A DNA stretch of 64,000 nucleotides, from positions 1,645,828 through 1,709,827 of the forward strand of contig NZ_KZ454939.1 of the NCBI RefSeq assembly GCF_002797355.1, given 5' to 3'. The notes beneath the pieces are model-generated. The model saw only the letters and a list, made by a program, of their open reading frames with translations, made no database searches and was not told where the DNA came from. Of the stretch, positions 18,144-27,471 are shown piece by piece (position 1 is the stretch's first letter; every line of letters begins with the position of its first letter). A program made the position numbers and the translations under genes. The DNA is from Bacillus xiapuensis. Its GTDB lineage: Bacteria; Bacillota; Bacilli; Bacillales; Domibacillaceae.

Positions 18144-18298
18144 TGGAACCCTCCTGAATTTTACTCATAAGATAAAGTTTACTATAATAATGTGTGGAGT
18201 ACAAGGTGAGGAAAACATCCGGGAGCCCCCTTGCCTTCTGCTAAATTGTTTGCAAAAAATTGATTTCAAAAAAACTTGAATTCTTTTCCTCTCTTTTC

Positions 18299-18327
18299 TT
18301 GACTAATATATGGAGATATTGTATATT
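18299..18327 (+). promoter_or_regulatory. cspD promoter with ~90-nt untranslated leader
   Basis: TTGACT, 17-nt spacer, TATATT. The start codon lies about 90 nt downstream, leaving the long 5' leader typical of cold-shock genes, in which temperature-dependent mRNA folding controls translation (known for the family, not shown here). Confidence 0.65.
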
Positions 18328-18424
18328 GAAGACATTACTTATAGAAAACCTGTAAGTGATGAATATTTTGATTTGAGCACATAAAGATATAATGTGTTTC
18401 GAAGATTTAGGAGGATTCATTATT

Positions 18425-18625
18425 ATGCAAAACGGTAAAGTAAAATGGTTTAACAACGAAAAAGGTTTCGGATTTATCGAAGTGGAAGGCGGAGACGACG
18501 TATTCGTTCACTTCACAGCAATCGAAGGTGACGGCTACAAATCTTTAGAAGAAGGTCAAGAAGTTTCTTTTGAAATCGTGGAAGGAAACCGCGGACCTCA
18601 AGCTGCTAACGTTACTAAGCTATAA
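18425..18625 (+). CDS. cspD: Cold-shock protein CspD
   Basis: 66-aa single cold-shock domain that binds single-stranded RNA/DNA and acts as RNA chaperone. RNP1 KGFGFIEV and RNP2 VFVHFTAI are intact. The sequence is nearly identical to B. subtilis CspD, as I recall it. The start at 18425 follows TAGGAGG; the reading frame extends 11 codons upstream without an RBS. Ends at a strong terminator. Confidence 0.97.
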   Translation: MQNGKVKWFNNEKGFGFIEVEGGDDVFVHFTAIEGDGYKSLEEGQEVSFEIVEGNRGPQAANVTKL

Positions 18626-18640
18626 TAACCTAAAAGCGCT

Positions 18641-18675
18641 AAAGCCGGCATAAGTTGCCGGCTTTTAATTTTTTC
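18641..18675 (+). terminator. cspD terminator
   Basis: AAAGCCGGCA-TAAG-TTGCCGGCTTT stem followed by TAATTTTTT. May also stop transcription of the convergent gene. Confidence 0.85.
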
Positions 18676-18680
18676 TCCCA

Positions 18681-18869
18681 TCACTCGGCAAGCTGCTCTC
18701 CGCATTTTTTAAGCTGCTCTCCGACTGTGCATTGAGTTATGCAGAATTTATGCGCATAAGCCTTTCCGTATTCTTTGCGAAAGGTTGCTTTTAATAAACA
18801 GCCTTGACAATAAGTTTGAAGCAAGTTCTCTACTTGATCAAATACTTGCTTTCGCTTCAACTTCCTCAC
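18681..18869 (-). CDS. ypeQ: YpeQ-like small zinc-finger protein
   Basis: 62 aa with a CxxC (YCQGCLL, residues ~20-25) and later Cys pairs (KFCITQC, KKC), a zinc-ribbon-like arrangement. It corresponds in size and position to B. subtilis ypeQ, between cspD and ypeP. Function unknown; Lys/Arg-rich N-terminus (MRKLKRKQ) suggests nucleic-acid or ribosome contact, which is inference. It is 29 nt downstream of ypeP and probably co-transcribed. Confidence 0.82.
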   Translation of the reverse strand: MRKLKRKQVFDQVENLLQTYCQGCLLKATFRKEYGKAYAHKFCITQCTVGEQLKKCGEQLAE

Positions 18870-18898
18870 ACCCTTCCTGCCCGTTCTAGGCCGCTTCT

Positions 18899-19552
18899 TT
18901 ACGACAGAATCGCATGACTGCGGACAAACACTTCCTGTAATGCCTGATTAGCTAATTTATCCGCTTCTTTATTCCGTTTTCTTTCAATCGGCTTGTATGC
19001 AGGCTGAATCCCAAGCTTATCAATCGCTTGTTCAATCCGATCCAGCCAGCTGTTTAGCCCTTGTTCAAAGCACGGCCACTCTCCGGCCAGCTGCTTTAAT
19101 ACCACTTGTGAATCTCCCTTTATTGTAACGGGAATTTGTTTCACTCCTATTTTTTCGAGCTCCTGAACAGCCCGATATAAAGCTGCATATTCCGCTTCAT
19201 TATTGGAAGATAATTGCATCAGCCGTTCATTCACACGGAGCCGCCACTGTTCACCGTTCTTTTTGTAGTAAACGGCAACTCCGATGCCTGATGCTCCGGT
19301 CTGAAGATCGTATCCTCCATCAAAATACACTTCTACTTCACCTGGCTCCTCATCCAATTGCCGATTCAGTTTACTAAATTCCTTCAATGTCCATTCATTC
19401 TGCATTTCATCCATGATGGCCACCGCTTTCAATCGCCCGCTCTTTTGCAAGTCTTCAATGATCGGACGCACATCTTCCTTTGGCAGCCAATTCGATTGGA
19501 AATCTGCTTTTAGCCCCTTCTTATCGTATGTCCATCTAATCTGCATCTTCAT
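18899..19552 (-). CDS. ypeP: RNase H-like protein YpeP
   Basis: 217 aa. N-terminal ~65 residues precede a type-1 RNase H fold with all four acidic positions visible: Asp in VYFDGGYD, Glu in SSNNEAEYAAL, Asp in IKGDSQVVLK and Asp in NKEADKLA. Cleavage of the RNA of RNA-DNA hybrids is therefore possible; activity has been debated for Bacillus homologues. The ATG at 19552 follows GAGGGG; the frame runs upstream through repeat E, which is not coding. A second RNase H-like gene (ypdQ) lies 1.1 kb away on the other strand. Confidence 0.9.
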   Translation of the reverse strand: MKMQIRWTYDKKGLKADFQSNWLPKEDVRPIIEDLQKSGRLKAVAIMDEMQNEWTLKEFSKLNRQLDEEPGEVEVYFDGGYDLQTGASGIGVAVYYKKNGEQWRLRVNERLMQLSSNNEAEYAALYRAVQELEKIGVKQIPVTIKGDSQVVLKQLAGEWPCFEQGLNSWLDRIEQAIDKLGIQPAYKPIERKRNKEADKLANQALQEVFVRSHAILS

Positions 19553-19620
19553 GGATATCCCCTCTTTCTTCTTGACCGATATGTTCAGTTTTGTATAATG
19601 TACGTTAGGCGTTAAGTGAT

Positions 19621-19791
19621 CCTTCCAACAGCCGGAGTTTTCTCTGTTAAATAAGCACGAAAACGAACCTTGCAGCGTCTTTGCATCCTGCAGGCCCGAA
19701 CGAACCGGACCTTTAGGTGCGTGTTCTCCCGCTTCGCCTTTTGCTTCTCCCTTCCACTTATGAAGGGGCATACGGCAACTTATATGCGAGA
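19621..19791 (+). repeat. dispersed intergenic repeat, copy E
   Basis: Between ypeP and ypdP. Plus strand: core TTGCAGCGTCTTTGCA (19670-19685), then CCTGCAGGCCCGAAC and CGGACCTTTAGGTGCG, and the end block AAGGGGCATACGGCAACT..ATATGCGAGA. Matches copies A and C block by block. Confidence 0.68.
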
Positions 19792-19833
19792 TCAAACAAT
19801 TGAACCCATTCGCCATATGGCAGGAGGAGTATC

Positions 19834-20505
19834 ATGTTTAATGAATGGTTTGGATTTATTTTTGTTCTAGTTAACTTTACTATATTTTTAGCCATGTATC
19901 GACTGTTTGGCCGCACAGGGCTGTTTGTCTGGGTCGGAATTTCTACCATTTTGGCTAATCTGCAGGTGGTAAAAACGATTGAAATATTTGGTTTAACAGC
20001 CACTTTGGGAAATACCATGTACGGAACGGCCTTTTTAGCCACCGATTTGCTGAATGAGCGATACGGGAAAGCAGCTGCAAAGAAAGCGGTTTGGCTCGGC
20101 TTCTTTACCCTGCTGATGATGACAATCATCATGCAAATGGTATTGCTTTTTGAACCGGGATCTTCCGATTTCGCCCAAGGGCCAATGGAGGATTTATTTA
20201 CTCTTTTGCCGCGCATTGCGATCGGAAGTCTGGCTGCTTATTTAATCAGCCAGTTTGCAGATGTTTATATTTTCTCCTTTTTGCAGAAAAAATTCCCGAA
20301 AGACTCACAGTTCTGGATTCGAAACAACGGCAGTACAATGATTAGCCAGCTCCTTGATACATTCGTATTTACAACCATCGCTTTTCTTGGAGCATTTCCC
20401 CCGGAGGTTTGGCTGCAAATTTTCTTTTCTACGTATGCCTTGAAATGGATTGTCGCTGTGATTGATACTCCATTTGGCTACTTGGCCAAGCGCTTTCCTG
20501 AATAA
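19834..20505 (+). CDS. ypdP: Queuosine-precursor transporter (VUT / YhhQ family, DUF165)
   Basis: 223-aa integral membrane protein with about six hydrophobic segments, the YhhQ/VUT layout. Signatures: TLGNTMYGTAFLATDLLNERYG and the later ISQFADVYIFSFL. E. coli YhhQ imports preQ0/preQ1; the same substrate is inferred. GGAGGAG precedes the ATG. Followed in the same orientation by ypdQ. Confidence 0.9.
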   Translation: MFNEWFGFIFVLVNFTIFLAMYRLFGRTGLFVWVGISTILANLQVVKTIEIFGLTATLGNTMYGTAFLATDLLNERYGKAAAKKAVWLGFFTLLMMTIIMQMVLLFEPGSSDFAQGPMEDLFTLLPRIAIGSLAAYLISQFADVYIFSFLQKKFPKDSQFWIRNNGSTMISQLLDTFVFTTIAFLGAFPPEVWLQIFFSTYALKWIVAVIDTPFGYLAKRFPE

Positions 20506-20647
20506 GGAGAATAAAGACGTCAGGCTGATTGGCACAGTTCATCTATGCCAATTATTTTTATGAAAACAGCCGGCAATGAAACTTGCCCATATTGCCAATC
20601 ATTGTACTTTTCCGTAAAATGAACTTCTACAAGGGAGGGGAAAGCTA

Positions 20648-21049
20648 TTGATTGAAGTGTACACGGATGGAGCCAGCACAGGTTCACCCGGATGGGCAGG
20701 GGCTGGCATTTTCATTAAAAGGAAAAGAGAAGTGGAAAGACACTCCTTTCCGCTTGGGCGGTGCGATGTGCATGAAGCCGAATTTCAAGCGGTGATAAAA
20801 GCAATGGAGCTGCTGAGGAACGAAAAGGCGGAAGTGATTTCACTTAGAAGCGACTCTCAAACGGTGGTGCAAGCGATCGAAAAGCGATATATTCACAAAC
20901 AGCAATATAAACCGCTTTTATCCGCCATCTTGCAGCTAGCAGAAACGTTTCCGCTGTTTTTTATCAAATGGGTGCCCAGTAAAGAAAACAAGGCTGACTC
21001 ACTGGCCCGAAAAGCAATTCGCCTCAACGAAAGAGCAGACGGACTATAA
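20648..21049 (+). CDS. ypdQ: RNase H-like protein YpdQ
   Basis: 133-aa stand-alone RNase H fold. Acidic residues are all present: VYTDGAS (Asp), HEAEFQAV (Glu), RSDSQTVV (Asp), KADSLARK (Asp). It begins at a TTG (20648) with GGGAGGGG at good spacing. Like YpeP it might act on RNA-DNA hybrids, but activity cannot be read from sequence. Follows ypdP with a 140-nt gap. Confidence 0.9.
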   Translation: MIEVYTDGASTGSPGWAGAGIFIKRKREVERHSFPLGRCDVHEAEFQAVIKAMELLRNEKAEVISLRSDSQTVVQAIEKRYIHKQQYKPLLSAILQLAETFPLFFIKWVPSKENKADSLARKAIRLNERADGL

Positions 21050-21307
21050 GACTGCCTTGTGAGCTTTCTTTATTGTTTCGCAAGCGCCTTCAATTGAGGT
21101 ATCGCTTATGTCATCATGGAACATGCGATTGAAGAGCCAACCTTCCTTACAGCTTTCCTGCTTTTGCCGGCGATTCTGTGCCATCGCCGGCAAGCGCCAC
21201 CCTAGTAAAAAAGCGGCGCATCCTCCTGCATTACCGGATGAATAGCCTCTCGAAACTGCTGTTTCTCTGACTGCTTGCGGAGCCTTCCCCCGTTCGGAAG
21301 CTGCCGA

Positions 21308-21583
21308 TTATTTGAGCAGCCCCTGAGATTCCGCAAACTGCATAGCCTCTATTCGACTGTCTGTTTTTTGCTCTTTCAGCCGCTCAAGCAAAGATAAAAA
21401 GAAGCTGCCATCAAACTGTTTTTGGGCCTTCAGTGTGATTTCCACCGCCGCCTTCACTAGACAATCAGAGGCATCTGTATATTTCTTCCCGAAATAAATG
21501 AAGGCAATCATATCATCTGAAAACTTAAAGCCTTTCGCTTCAAGGCACAATAAATAGGCATCTAACGTTTGATCCTTCCTCAT
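21308..21583 (-). CDS. small conserved-looking protein of unknown function
   Basis: 91 aa, acidic-neutral and largely helical (LDAYLLCLEAKGFKFSDD; AVEITLKAQKQF; SLLERLKEQKTDS). I do not recognise a named family. RBS GAGGTG lies 8 nt before the ATG. Downstream of ypcP by 19 nt and probably in the same transcript, so a link to nucleic-acid processing is possible but unproven. Confidence 0.75.
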   Translation of the reverse strand: MRKDQTLDAYLLCLEAKGFKFSDDMIAFIYFGKKYTDASDCLVKAAVEITLKAQKQFDGSFFLSLLERLKEQKTDSRIEAMQFAESQGLLK

Positions 21584-21602
21584 TTCATTTTCACCTCTAA
21601 CT

Positions 21603-22508
21603 TTATCGAAACGGATGGGCGCTTTCCGCAGCTGCTAACTGGGCGAGATGACGGCGAAGAACTTTCAATTCCAGCTGCTCCACAGCTTGCTCAGCTGCGC
21701 TGCTGATGCCTTCCCATCTAGCGTCATGAATACTCCATTCCAATGGTACTCGGCAGTCAATTTGCGCCAGCTGCTGAAAGACGCGGAGCCTTGCCACATC
21801 TTCTGTTATATTTCTGCGCTGGGCGGGGGTTAATTGATCCGCATTCTGCAAAATTTGCTCTATCGTTCCGAATTGCTGAATTAATTTAAAGGCTGTCTTT
21901 TCACCGATTCCCTTCACACCGGGATATCCGTCGCTCGGATCTCCCATGAGTGCCTTCACATCAATAAATTGCTTCGGCGTTACTCCGTACTGCTCCTGAA
22001 AACTCTGTACTGAATGAGTCAAGTAACGGCCAAAGCCCTTCTGCAAAAGCATCACCTCAATATTATGATCTAAAAGCTGCAACAAGTCTTTGTCTCCTGT
22101 TAAGATCGTGACTCTCCGCTCTTTATGGTCGCTTTTGGCAATCGTACCGATGCAATCATCCGCTTCATAGCCGGCCAATCCGATATTCGGGAACGAAAAA
22201 GAAGCCGCTACATCCTTCGCTAAGTCAAATTGGGGAATTAATTCCACAGGCGGCGCCGAGCGATTCGCTTTGTACGCAGCAAATAAGTCATTTCGAAATG
22301 TTTGGCTTCCCATATCCCAGCAAACAGCCACATGAGTCGGCTGAACATGCTCTACAGCCATTAATAAATGCTTCATAAATCCTTGCACGCCATTCGTCGG
22401 CATGCCTTGAGAATTTATCATAAACTGCCTGCTGACCGCCGTCGCAAAAAAAGCTCGAAACAATAAGGCCATGCCATCAGCCAGCAGCAAATGTTCTTGT
22501 TTATTCAT
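21603..22508 (-). CDS. ypcP: 5'-3' exonuclease (FEN-like, YpcP)
   Basis: 301 aa, corresponding to the 5'-nuclease domain of DNA polymerase I without the polymerase. Metal-binding acids are visible in LLADGMALLFRA, VCWDMGSQTFR, AGYEADDCIGT and TGDKDLLQLL; the helix-hairpin-helix is at GVKGIGEKTAF. Expected to remove RNA primers or flaps during Okazaki maturation and repair. GGAGGTGAG precedes the ATG. Confidence 0.93.
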   Translation of the reverse strand: MNKQEHLLLADGMALLFRAFFATAVSRQFMINSQGMPTNGVQGFMKHLLMAVEHVQPTHVAVCWDMGSQTFRNDLFAAYKANRSAPPVELIPQFDLAKDVAASFSFPNIGLAGYEADDCIGTIAKSDHKERRVTILTGDKDLLQLLDHNIEVMLLQKGFGRYLTHSVQSFQEQYGVTPKQFIDVKALMGDPSDGYPGVKGIGEKTAFKLIQQFGTIEQILQNADQLTPAQRRNITEDVARLRVFQQLAQIDCRVPLEWSIHDARWEGISSAAEQAVEQLELKVLRRHLAQLAAAESAHPFR

Positions 22509-22582
22509 TTTCTCACCTCCATACTATTCTACCACATTCACAATCTCTTATTAAAAAAGACAAGACAACAATCTTTTTCCCA

Positions 22583-22613
22583 CAAAAAACTGCCCCCTTA
22601 TAGAGGCAGTCAG
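22583..22613 (-). terminator. terminator of the sulfurtransferase gene
   Basis: CTGCC / GGCAG with a 10-nt loop and TTTTTT on the minus strand, 5 nt after the stop. Confidence 0.65.
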
Positions 22614-22617
22614 CTCT

Positions 22618-23457
22618 TTATTCACTCTCTCCCTTTGCCACCGGCAGTTCTTGATAGGAAGACCAATCGCTGTAGCTTCCCGCATACAGCTTAACATCAC
22701 GAAAGCCGGCTGCTTTCAACGCGATAATATTAGGCGTAGCGGAAACTCCGGAGCCGCAATAGACAATGACCGGCTTGGTGCGGTCGAGCTTGCGGAAGCG
22801 TTCCATTTGCTGCTGCGGGGATTTCCAATACCCCTCTTTTAAACTGTCTAGAAAGAAATAGTTTTGAGCGGAAGGTATATGCCCCGGCACTCTGTCAAGC
22901 GGTTCCACTTCCCCTTTATAGCGCTCAGCGGCGCGCGAATCAATCAGTGTAGCTGGAGCGCCGTGCAAAGCCGCTTCCTTGACCTCCTCCAACGTTGCAA
23001 GCCAATCCGTCTGCAGATTAATAGCAAGCTGGCCCAGAGCAGGCGGAGGAATTTCTTGTGTGACTGGCAGCCCTTGTTCCTTCCACGCTTTGAACCCGCC
23101 GTCCAGAACATACACCTTTTCATGTCCTATATACGAAAGCAGCCACCAGAAGCGCCCCGCAAACATAGCTTCTCCCTGATCATAGGCCACCACCGTTGAC
23201 CGCTCCGTAATTCCGAAGGACTCCAGCACAGCCTGTAGCTGCTTCACATCCGGCAGCGGGTGCCGGCCACCGTGGGTCTGTTCAGGGCCGGATAAATGGC
23301 GTTCCAAATCCGCGTAAAAAGCGTTGGGAATATGGCCGGCTTTATAAGCTTCCTCTCCAGCCTGAGGATCCATTAAATGAAATCGGCAGTCGACAATAAC
23401 TACATCCGGCTGATCCATGCATGCGGCCAGCCACTCAACAGATCGTATATAATTCAA
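22618..23457 (-). CDS. Two-domain rhodanese sulfurtransferase (SseA-like)
   Basis: 279 aa with an inactive N-terminal rhodanese domain (DVVIVDCRFHL, GHIPNAFYADLERHLSG) and a C-terminal active domain ending VIVYCGSGVSATPN (catalytic Cys loop). Transfers sulfane sulfur from thiosulfate or 3-mercaptopyruvate; CGSGVSA resembles the mercaptopyruvate type, but loop-based substrate calls are uncertain. The start is a TTG (23457) because AAAGGAGGAG lies 5-6 nt upstream; the frame extends 30 codons further without an RBS. Confidence 0.9.
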   Translation of the reverse strand: MNYIRSVEWLAACMDQPDVVIVDCRFHLMDPQAGEEAYKAGHIPNAFYADLERHLSGPEQTHGGRHPLPDVKQLQAVLESFGITERSTVVAYDQGEAMFAGRFWWLLSYIGHEKVYVLDGGFKAWKEQGLPVTQEIPPPALGQLAINLQTDWLATLEEVKEAALHGAPATLIDSRAAERYKGEVEPLDRVPGHIPSAQNYFFLDSLKEGYWKSPQQQMERFRKLDRTKPVIVYCGSGVSATPNIIALKAAGFRDVKLYAGSYSDWSSYQELPVAKGESE

Positions 23458-23471
23458 AGCGTTCTCCTCCT

Positions 23472-23699
23472 TTAATGGCGGCTCGCTATTACCAGCTGCC
23501 AAAAGCCTTTTTTCATGAGCCGAATAACCGGCTCTTTCGGATTCCAACAGTCAAATCGATACTCAGGCTTCGTGTGATAACCTAAACGGCGGCAAAAATA
23601 ACGCATACCTCTTTCATTTTTCATCGGCTGAAAGTGGCGGCATGTGGCGCATGCGTGAAAACGGCGGATTATTTCATCCTTGTGTTTGCTGAAGTTCAA
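23472..23699 (-). CDS. ypbS: YpbS-like small Cys-containing protein
   Basis: Up to 75 aa starting at a TTG that overlaps the dynA 3' end by 26 nt. Cys pattern ACATCRHF (CxxC), YFCRRLG and FDCWNPK suggests a single zinc site. Position immediately after dynA matches B. subtilis ypbS. Function unknown. Start uncertain: the only RBS candidate (GGGAG) is about 10 nt upstream. Confidence 0.65.
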   Translation of the reverse strand: MNFSKHKDEIIRRFHACATCRHFQPMKNERGMRYFCRRLGYHTKPEYRFDCWNPKEPVIRLMKKGFWQLVIASRH

Positions 23700-26600
23700 C
23701 CAGCGTCATCTCCCATTCCTCAATGCTCTCCGCATGATCCAGCACTTCAAGCCATGCGCTGAACTGTTCTTTTATGTCTGTAAGGATCGTTTCCTTGATT
23801 ATTTCCATGCCCGAATGCAATTCTTCAAATGCCCAATCCCGCATTTTTTCTTTTTCGGCTGCTAAGTAACGATCAGCGAGAGCAGAGATTTTTTCTTCCA
23901 ATTGCTCTTGCATTATTTGCTTCTCATTTTTCTCAAAGAAAGTCTTGGCGTTTTTATAAAGAGCCAATTCTTTAGCAAATGCCGATAATGATTCCTGGGC
24001 AAAAGCGGTTGGAAACTCCGGCGTTTCTTTCGATGCCCATTCCAAAGGTGAAAACGATAATTGCGGCTGAATCTTGTGATAATGATGCTGTAGATGGGCA
24101 TGCTTTTCAGACAGCAGCTGGTGAACATGATTTTCTGCCCGTAAGCTTGTCGCTCGCATTTCTTGCGCTAAATCATAGCCTACTGCCTGGAGCAATTCTT
24201 TCAGCGCATGCTGTAAAGCGGTCTTTATAGGCTGTGTGCTTAAGGCAGCCGGATTAAATGTCTCCTTAAAGAAATCAGTAAAGCGGTAAAAGACGCGCTG
24301 TTTCACGTAATAAACCAATTCATCCATCTCTTGGGATAATCTTTTTTCCAATAGCTCTTCTGTTTCCCTTGCCAGATGGGCGGTGATGTTGTGCTGCTGC
24401 TCGGTCAGCTGCTGGCGTTTTTGCTCACGGTTCTCCCGGTTTTCTTTGGCAGTGGCGATCAGCTGGCGCAGTCTTTCCAATCCGCGCTCGCATTCCGCTT
24501 CAGCCGACTGAACCGCCATCTTTGTCAAATCACCTTCGAGAAAGCGCTGAAAGGCTTCCTTAAACGGACAAAGGTTAGAGGCTGGATGATCGGTTTCTCC
24601 CCGCTCATTCTCCTGTATCGCCAACAAGCTTGAAACACCATACAGCCGCGGGAAGCGAATCCCGTATTGCGAGAGCTGAGCTTTGACATAATTCTGCACT
24701 TCGGAAACTTCTTCATCATCTTTCGCTAAGTCAATTGCATTGACGATAAAGAACATTTTATCCAGTTCAAATGCATCCTTTACTCGTCCCAATTGAATAA
24801 GGAACTCGCGGTCTGCTTTTGAAAACGCATGATTATAATAAGTGACAAAGAAGACAGCATCTGAATTTTTAATGTACTCAAATGCAACGCCGGTATGACG
24901 GGCATTGATAGAGTCAGCCCCTGGCGTATCGACAAGCGTGATTCCCTGCCTTGTAAATTCACAATCATAATACAAGTCGATCGATTCAACAAAGCAGCTT
25001 TGTCTTTCATTGGCAACAAAGCCTTGGAACGCCGGGAGATCAACCGTCAAGGTCTTCCCCAAATATTTTTTATATTCTTGATAGCCCTCATGGAACGCTC
25101 TCAGGAAAGATAAGTGAATTTTTTCCCTTCCCTCTCCTTCATTGGATTGGAGCAATTTAGGAATGATTTCATTTGCCTGCTCAAGCGAGACGGCGACGCG
25201 GTCAAAGAGCTCTAATGAATCGGATAGATCTTTCAAGAGCTGCTCTCTTGATTTCAAATGAATATCGGCTGTCCGATGACTGTGCCGGTTATCTGACGGA
25301 TGGATCCGGTTCACAGCGGCCGTTGTCGGATTAGGTGAAACCGGAAGCACTTTCTCTCCAAGCAAGGCGTTTGCAAACGATGATTTTCCGGCGCTGAAAG
25401 CACCGAATAAAGCGATCGTATAGGTTCTATTGGCAAGGCGCTCCGCCTTTTGCGACAGGCGGCTGACAAAGCGGCTGAATCCTGGAATTCCTTCAAGATG
25501 GCGCGTCATATGCTTTAATTTATTCACCGTGCCCTCAACAGGCACCGCAGACGATTCAGCTTCGAAAACGGGCTCTTCCTCCCTGTCCTCAAGCTCGCGG
25601 AAAGAAGCTGTCTCCGCTTCTAGATCCCCGCTGAATACCGTCATTTGCTGGCGTTCAGCGTCCCACTCTTGTACAAAGTGCTGAAAGCGTTCTGGCAAGG
25701 CGTCCGCAGAACGGGTCATTTGTTCATGCAGAAGGCGGCTGCGTTCTCTGGAGGCTTCGTCCAGTTGGCGCAGCTTGCGCACAGCTTCTAATTTCTGATG
25801 CCAATGGTCCCACTCCTCCTTTAACTGCCGGCAGTCCGCTGCAAACTGCCCGGTCATTTCATGAGCGGCTTTGTCTTTTAATTGATCAGACACTTGCCGA
25901 GCATTTTTTTTCAGCTGATTGGCGACTTCATCGCAGTAATTTAACACGTAGTCACCGGTTACCCGCGCTCCGGGCTTAATCGCATTCTTAATTAAGGATG
26001 AATCAAACGAAACAGCAAACTCCTCTGCTTCCATTTGCAATGAATCGTCCGTCAGTCCGCTTGACTTTAGCCATTTGCTCAGCAGCTGACGCAAATGCCA
26101 TTCCAGCTGCGATTCTGCTTTTTCCTTTAGATCCTCCATTAAAGCTTGCAAGCGTCTAGCTCTCTCTTCCTCTGTCTTTTTCTTGCTGAACAGCAACCCA
26201 ACTTTAAATTCCGGCTGGGCCGCTTCCAAGTAATCCTTGGCCAATTCGCGCGTGGAAGCTGGCATTAAATAAGCATTTTTCAATACCTGTTCACGGCTCT
26301 CTTCGAATGCTTGCACGAGCGCTTCCGGGTCCCGCTTCTCAAGCTCTGCTTTTGCTCTTTCTTCCTTCGCTGCGATTTCTTGTTCATTCCACTGCTCCCC
26401 AAGAACGGAAAGCAGCTGCTGGCGGTTCTCTTCCTGGCTGTCTTGCAGCCATTTAAGATGTTCGTTTACTAAGCGGTTCATCATCGTTTCAGCGGAACGC
26501 AAAGTCAGCTGCTCCCGATCAGACATGCTTTTTTGAATCAGCGCTTTGACCTCTTCAAAATCATTATATGGCAGTTCCCGATCCTTCAAGCTCGTAAAGA

Positions 26601-27312
26601 AAAACTTTTCGGGATGAACATTCCAGGAAGCGAAGGAATCATAAACTGATTGCTGAAACGCATCAAATGTTAATTCTTCTTCTTGGTGTTTATCGATTTG
26701 GTTAATGATTAAATAAAGCTTTACCCCGTGAGCGAGCAACTCTTTTGTATAAATAAAATTCAATTCGGACTGCACATGATTGTAGTCCATCACATAAAAC
26801 ACCATATCAGCCAAATGGAGAGCAGATTCAGTGGAAATGCGGTGAGCATCGTCCGTTGAATCCACTCCCGGGGTATCCATAACCGTGACCTCCGGAGGCA
26901 AGCTGGATTGCTCATGGCCAATTTCAATAGCTTCTACCTCTTCTCCATTTTTGCAATATTCTTTCACTTTTTCAAAGCGGTACGGCGCTTTGAACAAAAG
27001 CGGCTGGCGATCCTTATAAAATACCTTGGCAAAATCCGCTTCTGCCTTATGTACTTTCACTAAATTAGCACTCGTCGGAATCGGGCTAGACGGCAGCAGC
27101 TGTTCCCCGGTCAGCTCGTTGATCATCGTTGATTTTCCCGCAGAAAAATGGCCGCAAAAAGCGACAATAAATTCTTCTTCCTGAAGCTTTCTCAAAAAAA
27201 GCTTGGCTTTCTTTGCCCGCTCTTCGTCGCCGCATTTTTCAAATATATCATGCAGCCAGACGGTTCTGGCAATTGTTTCTGTGAATGGATGTTGTTCAGT
27301 AGCTAATGGCAT
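23674..27312 (-). CDS. dynA: Bacterial dynamin-like protein DynA
   Basis: 1212 aa with two complete dynamin units fused in tandem, as in B. subtilis DynA (YpbR). Unit 1: P-loop GHFSAGKST (~residue 55), DTPGVDSTDDA, NQIDKH. Unit 2: P-loop GAFSAGKSS (~residue 635), DTPGADSINARHTG, FIVNAIDLAKD. Long helical stalk and paddle regions follow each GTPase. DynA tethers and fuses membranes and helps cells withstand membrane stress and phage. Sits downstream of ypbQ, with the small gene at 27472 between them. Confidence 0.95.
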   Translation of the reverse strand: MPLATEQHPFTETIARTVWLHDIFEKCGDEERAKKAKLFLRKLQEEEFIVAFCGHFSAGKSTMINELTGEQLLPSSPIPTSANLVKVHKAEADFAKVFYKDRQPLLFKAPYRFEKVKEYCKNGEEVEAIEIGHEQSSLPPEVTVMDTPGVDSTDDAHRISTESALHLADMVFYVMDYNHVQSELNFIYTKELLAHGVKLYLIINQIDKHQEEELTFDAFQQSVYDSFASWNVHPEKFFFTSLKDRELPYNDFEEVKALIQKSMSDREQLTLRSAETMMNRLVNEHLKWLQDSQEENRQQLLSVLGEQWNEQEIAAKEERAKAELEKRDPEALVQAFEESREQVLKNAYLMPASTRELAKDYLEAAQPEFKVGLLFSKKKTEEERARRLQALMEDLKEKAESQLEWHLRQLLSKWLKSSGLTDDSLQMEAEEFAVSFDSSLIKNAIKPGARVTGDYVLNYCDEVANQLKKNARQVSDQLKDKAAHEMTGQFAADCRQLKEEWDHWHQKLEAVRKLRQLDEASRERSRLLHEQMTRSADALPERFQHFVQEWDAERQQMTVFSGDLEAETASFRELEDREEEPVFEAESSAVPVEGTVNKLKHMTRHLEGIPGFSRFVSRLSQKAERLANRTYTIALFGAFSAGKSSFANALLGEKVLPVSPNPTTAAVNRIHPSDNRHSHRTADIHLKSREQLLKDLSDSLELFDRVAVSLEQANEIIPKLLQSNEGEGREKIHLSFLRAFHEGYQEYKKYLGKTLTVDLPAFQGFVANERQSCFVESIDLYYDCEFTRQGITLVDTPGADSINARHTGVAFEYIKNSDAVFFVTYYNHAFSKADREFLIQLGRVKDAFELDKMFFIVNAIDLAKDDEEVSEVQNYVKAQLSQYGIRFPRLYGVSSLLAIQENERGETDHPASNLCPFKEAFQRFLEGDLTKMAVQSAEAECERGLERLRQLIATAKENRENREQKRQQLTEQQHNITAHLARETEELLEKRLSQEMDELVYYVKQRVFYRFTDFFKETFNPAALSTQPIKTALQHALKELLQAVGYDLAQEMRATSLRAENHVHQLLSEKHAHLQHHYHKIQPQLSFSPLEWASKETPEFPTAFAQESLSAFAKELALYKNAKTFFEKNEKQIMQEQLEEKISALADRYLAAEKEKMRDWAFEELHSGMEIIKETILTDIKEQFSAWLEVLDHAESIEEWEMTLVELQQTQG

Positions 27313-27414
27313 TCTTCTCTAACCCCTTATTCTATGTTCAATTCATTGATTAGTCCGCTGTCTTATCTCCTATTGTATACGATTTCAGGCGACTTTCCCA
27401 TCTTAAATAACAGA

Positions 27415-27455
27415 AAAGGAAGAAGGCTGTCTGCAGCCTTCTTCCTTTTCTTTTA
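27415..27455. terminator. long bidirectional-looking terminator upstream of dynA
   Basis: AAAGGAAGAAGGCTG-TCTG-CAGCCTTCTTCCTTT: 15-bp perfect stem, 4-nt loop, T-rich flank. It ends the 27-codon gene just upstream, so dynA probably has its own promoter in the remaining ~100 nt. Confidence 0.85.
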
Positions 27456-27471
27456 CCCGCTCTTCCCGAGC

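Noticed and set aside
21050-21307. Possible seventh copy of the intergenic repeat family
   Set aside because: Only a GCCGGCGAT/ATCGCCGGC-type hairpin was found; the core and end blocks are not visible.
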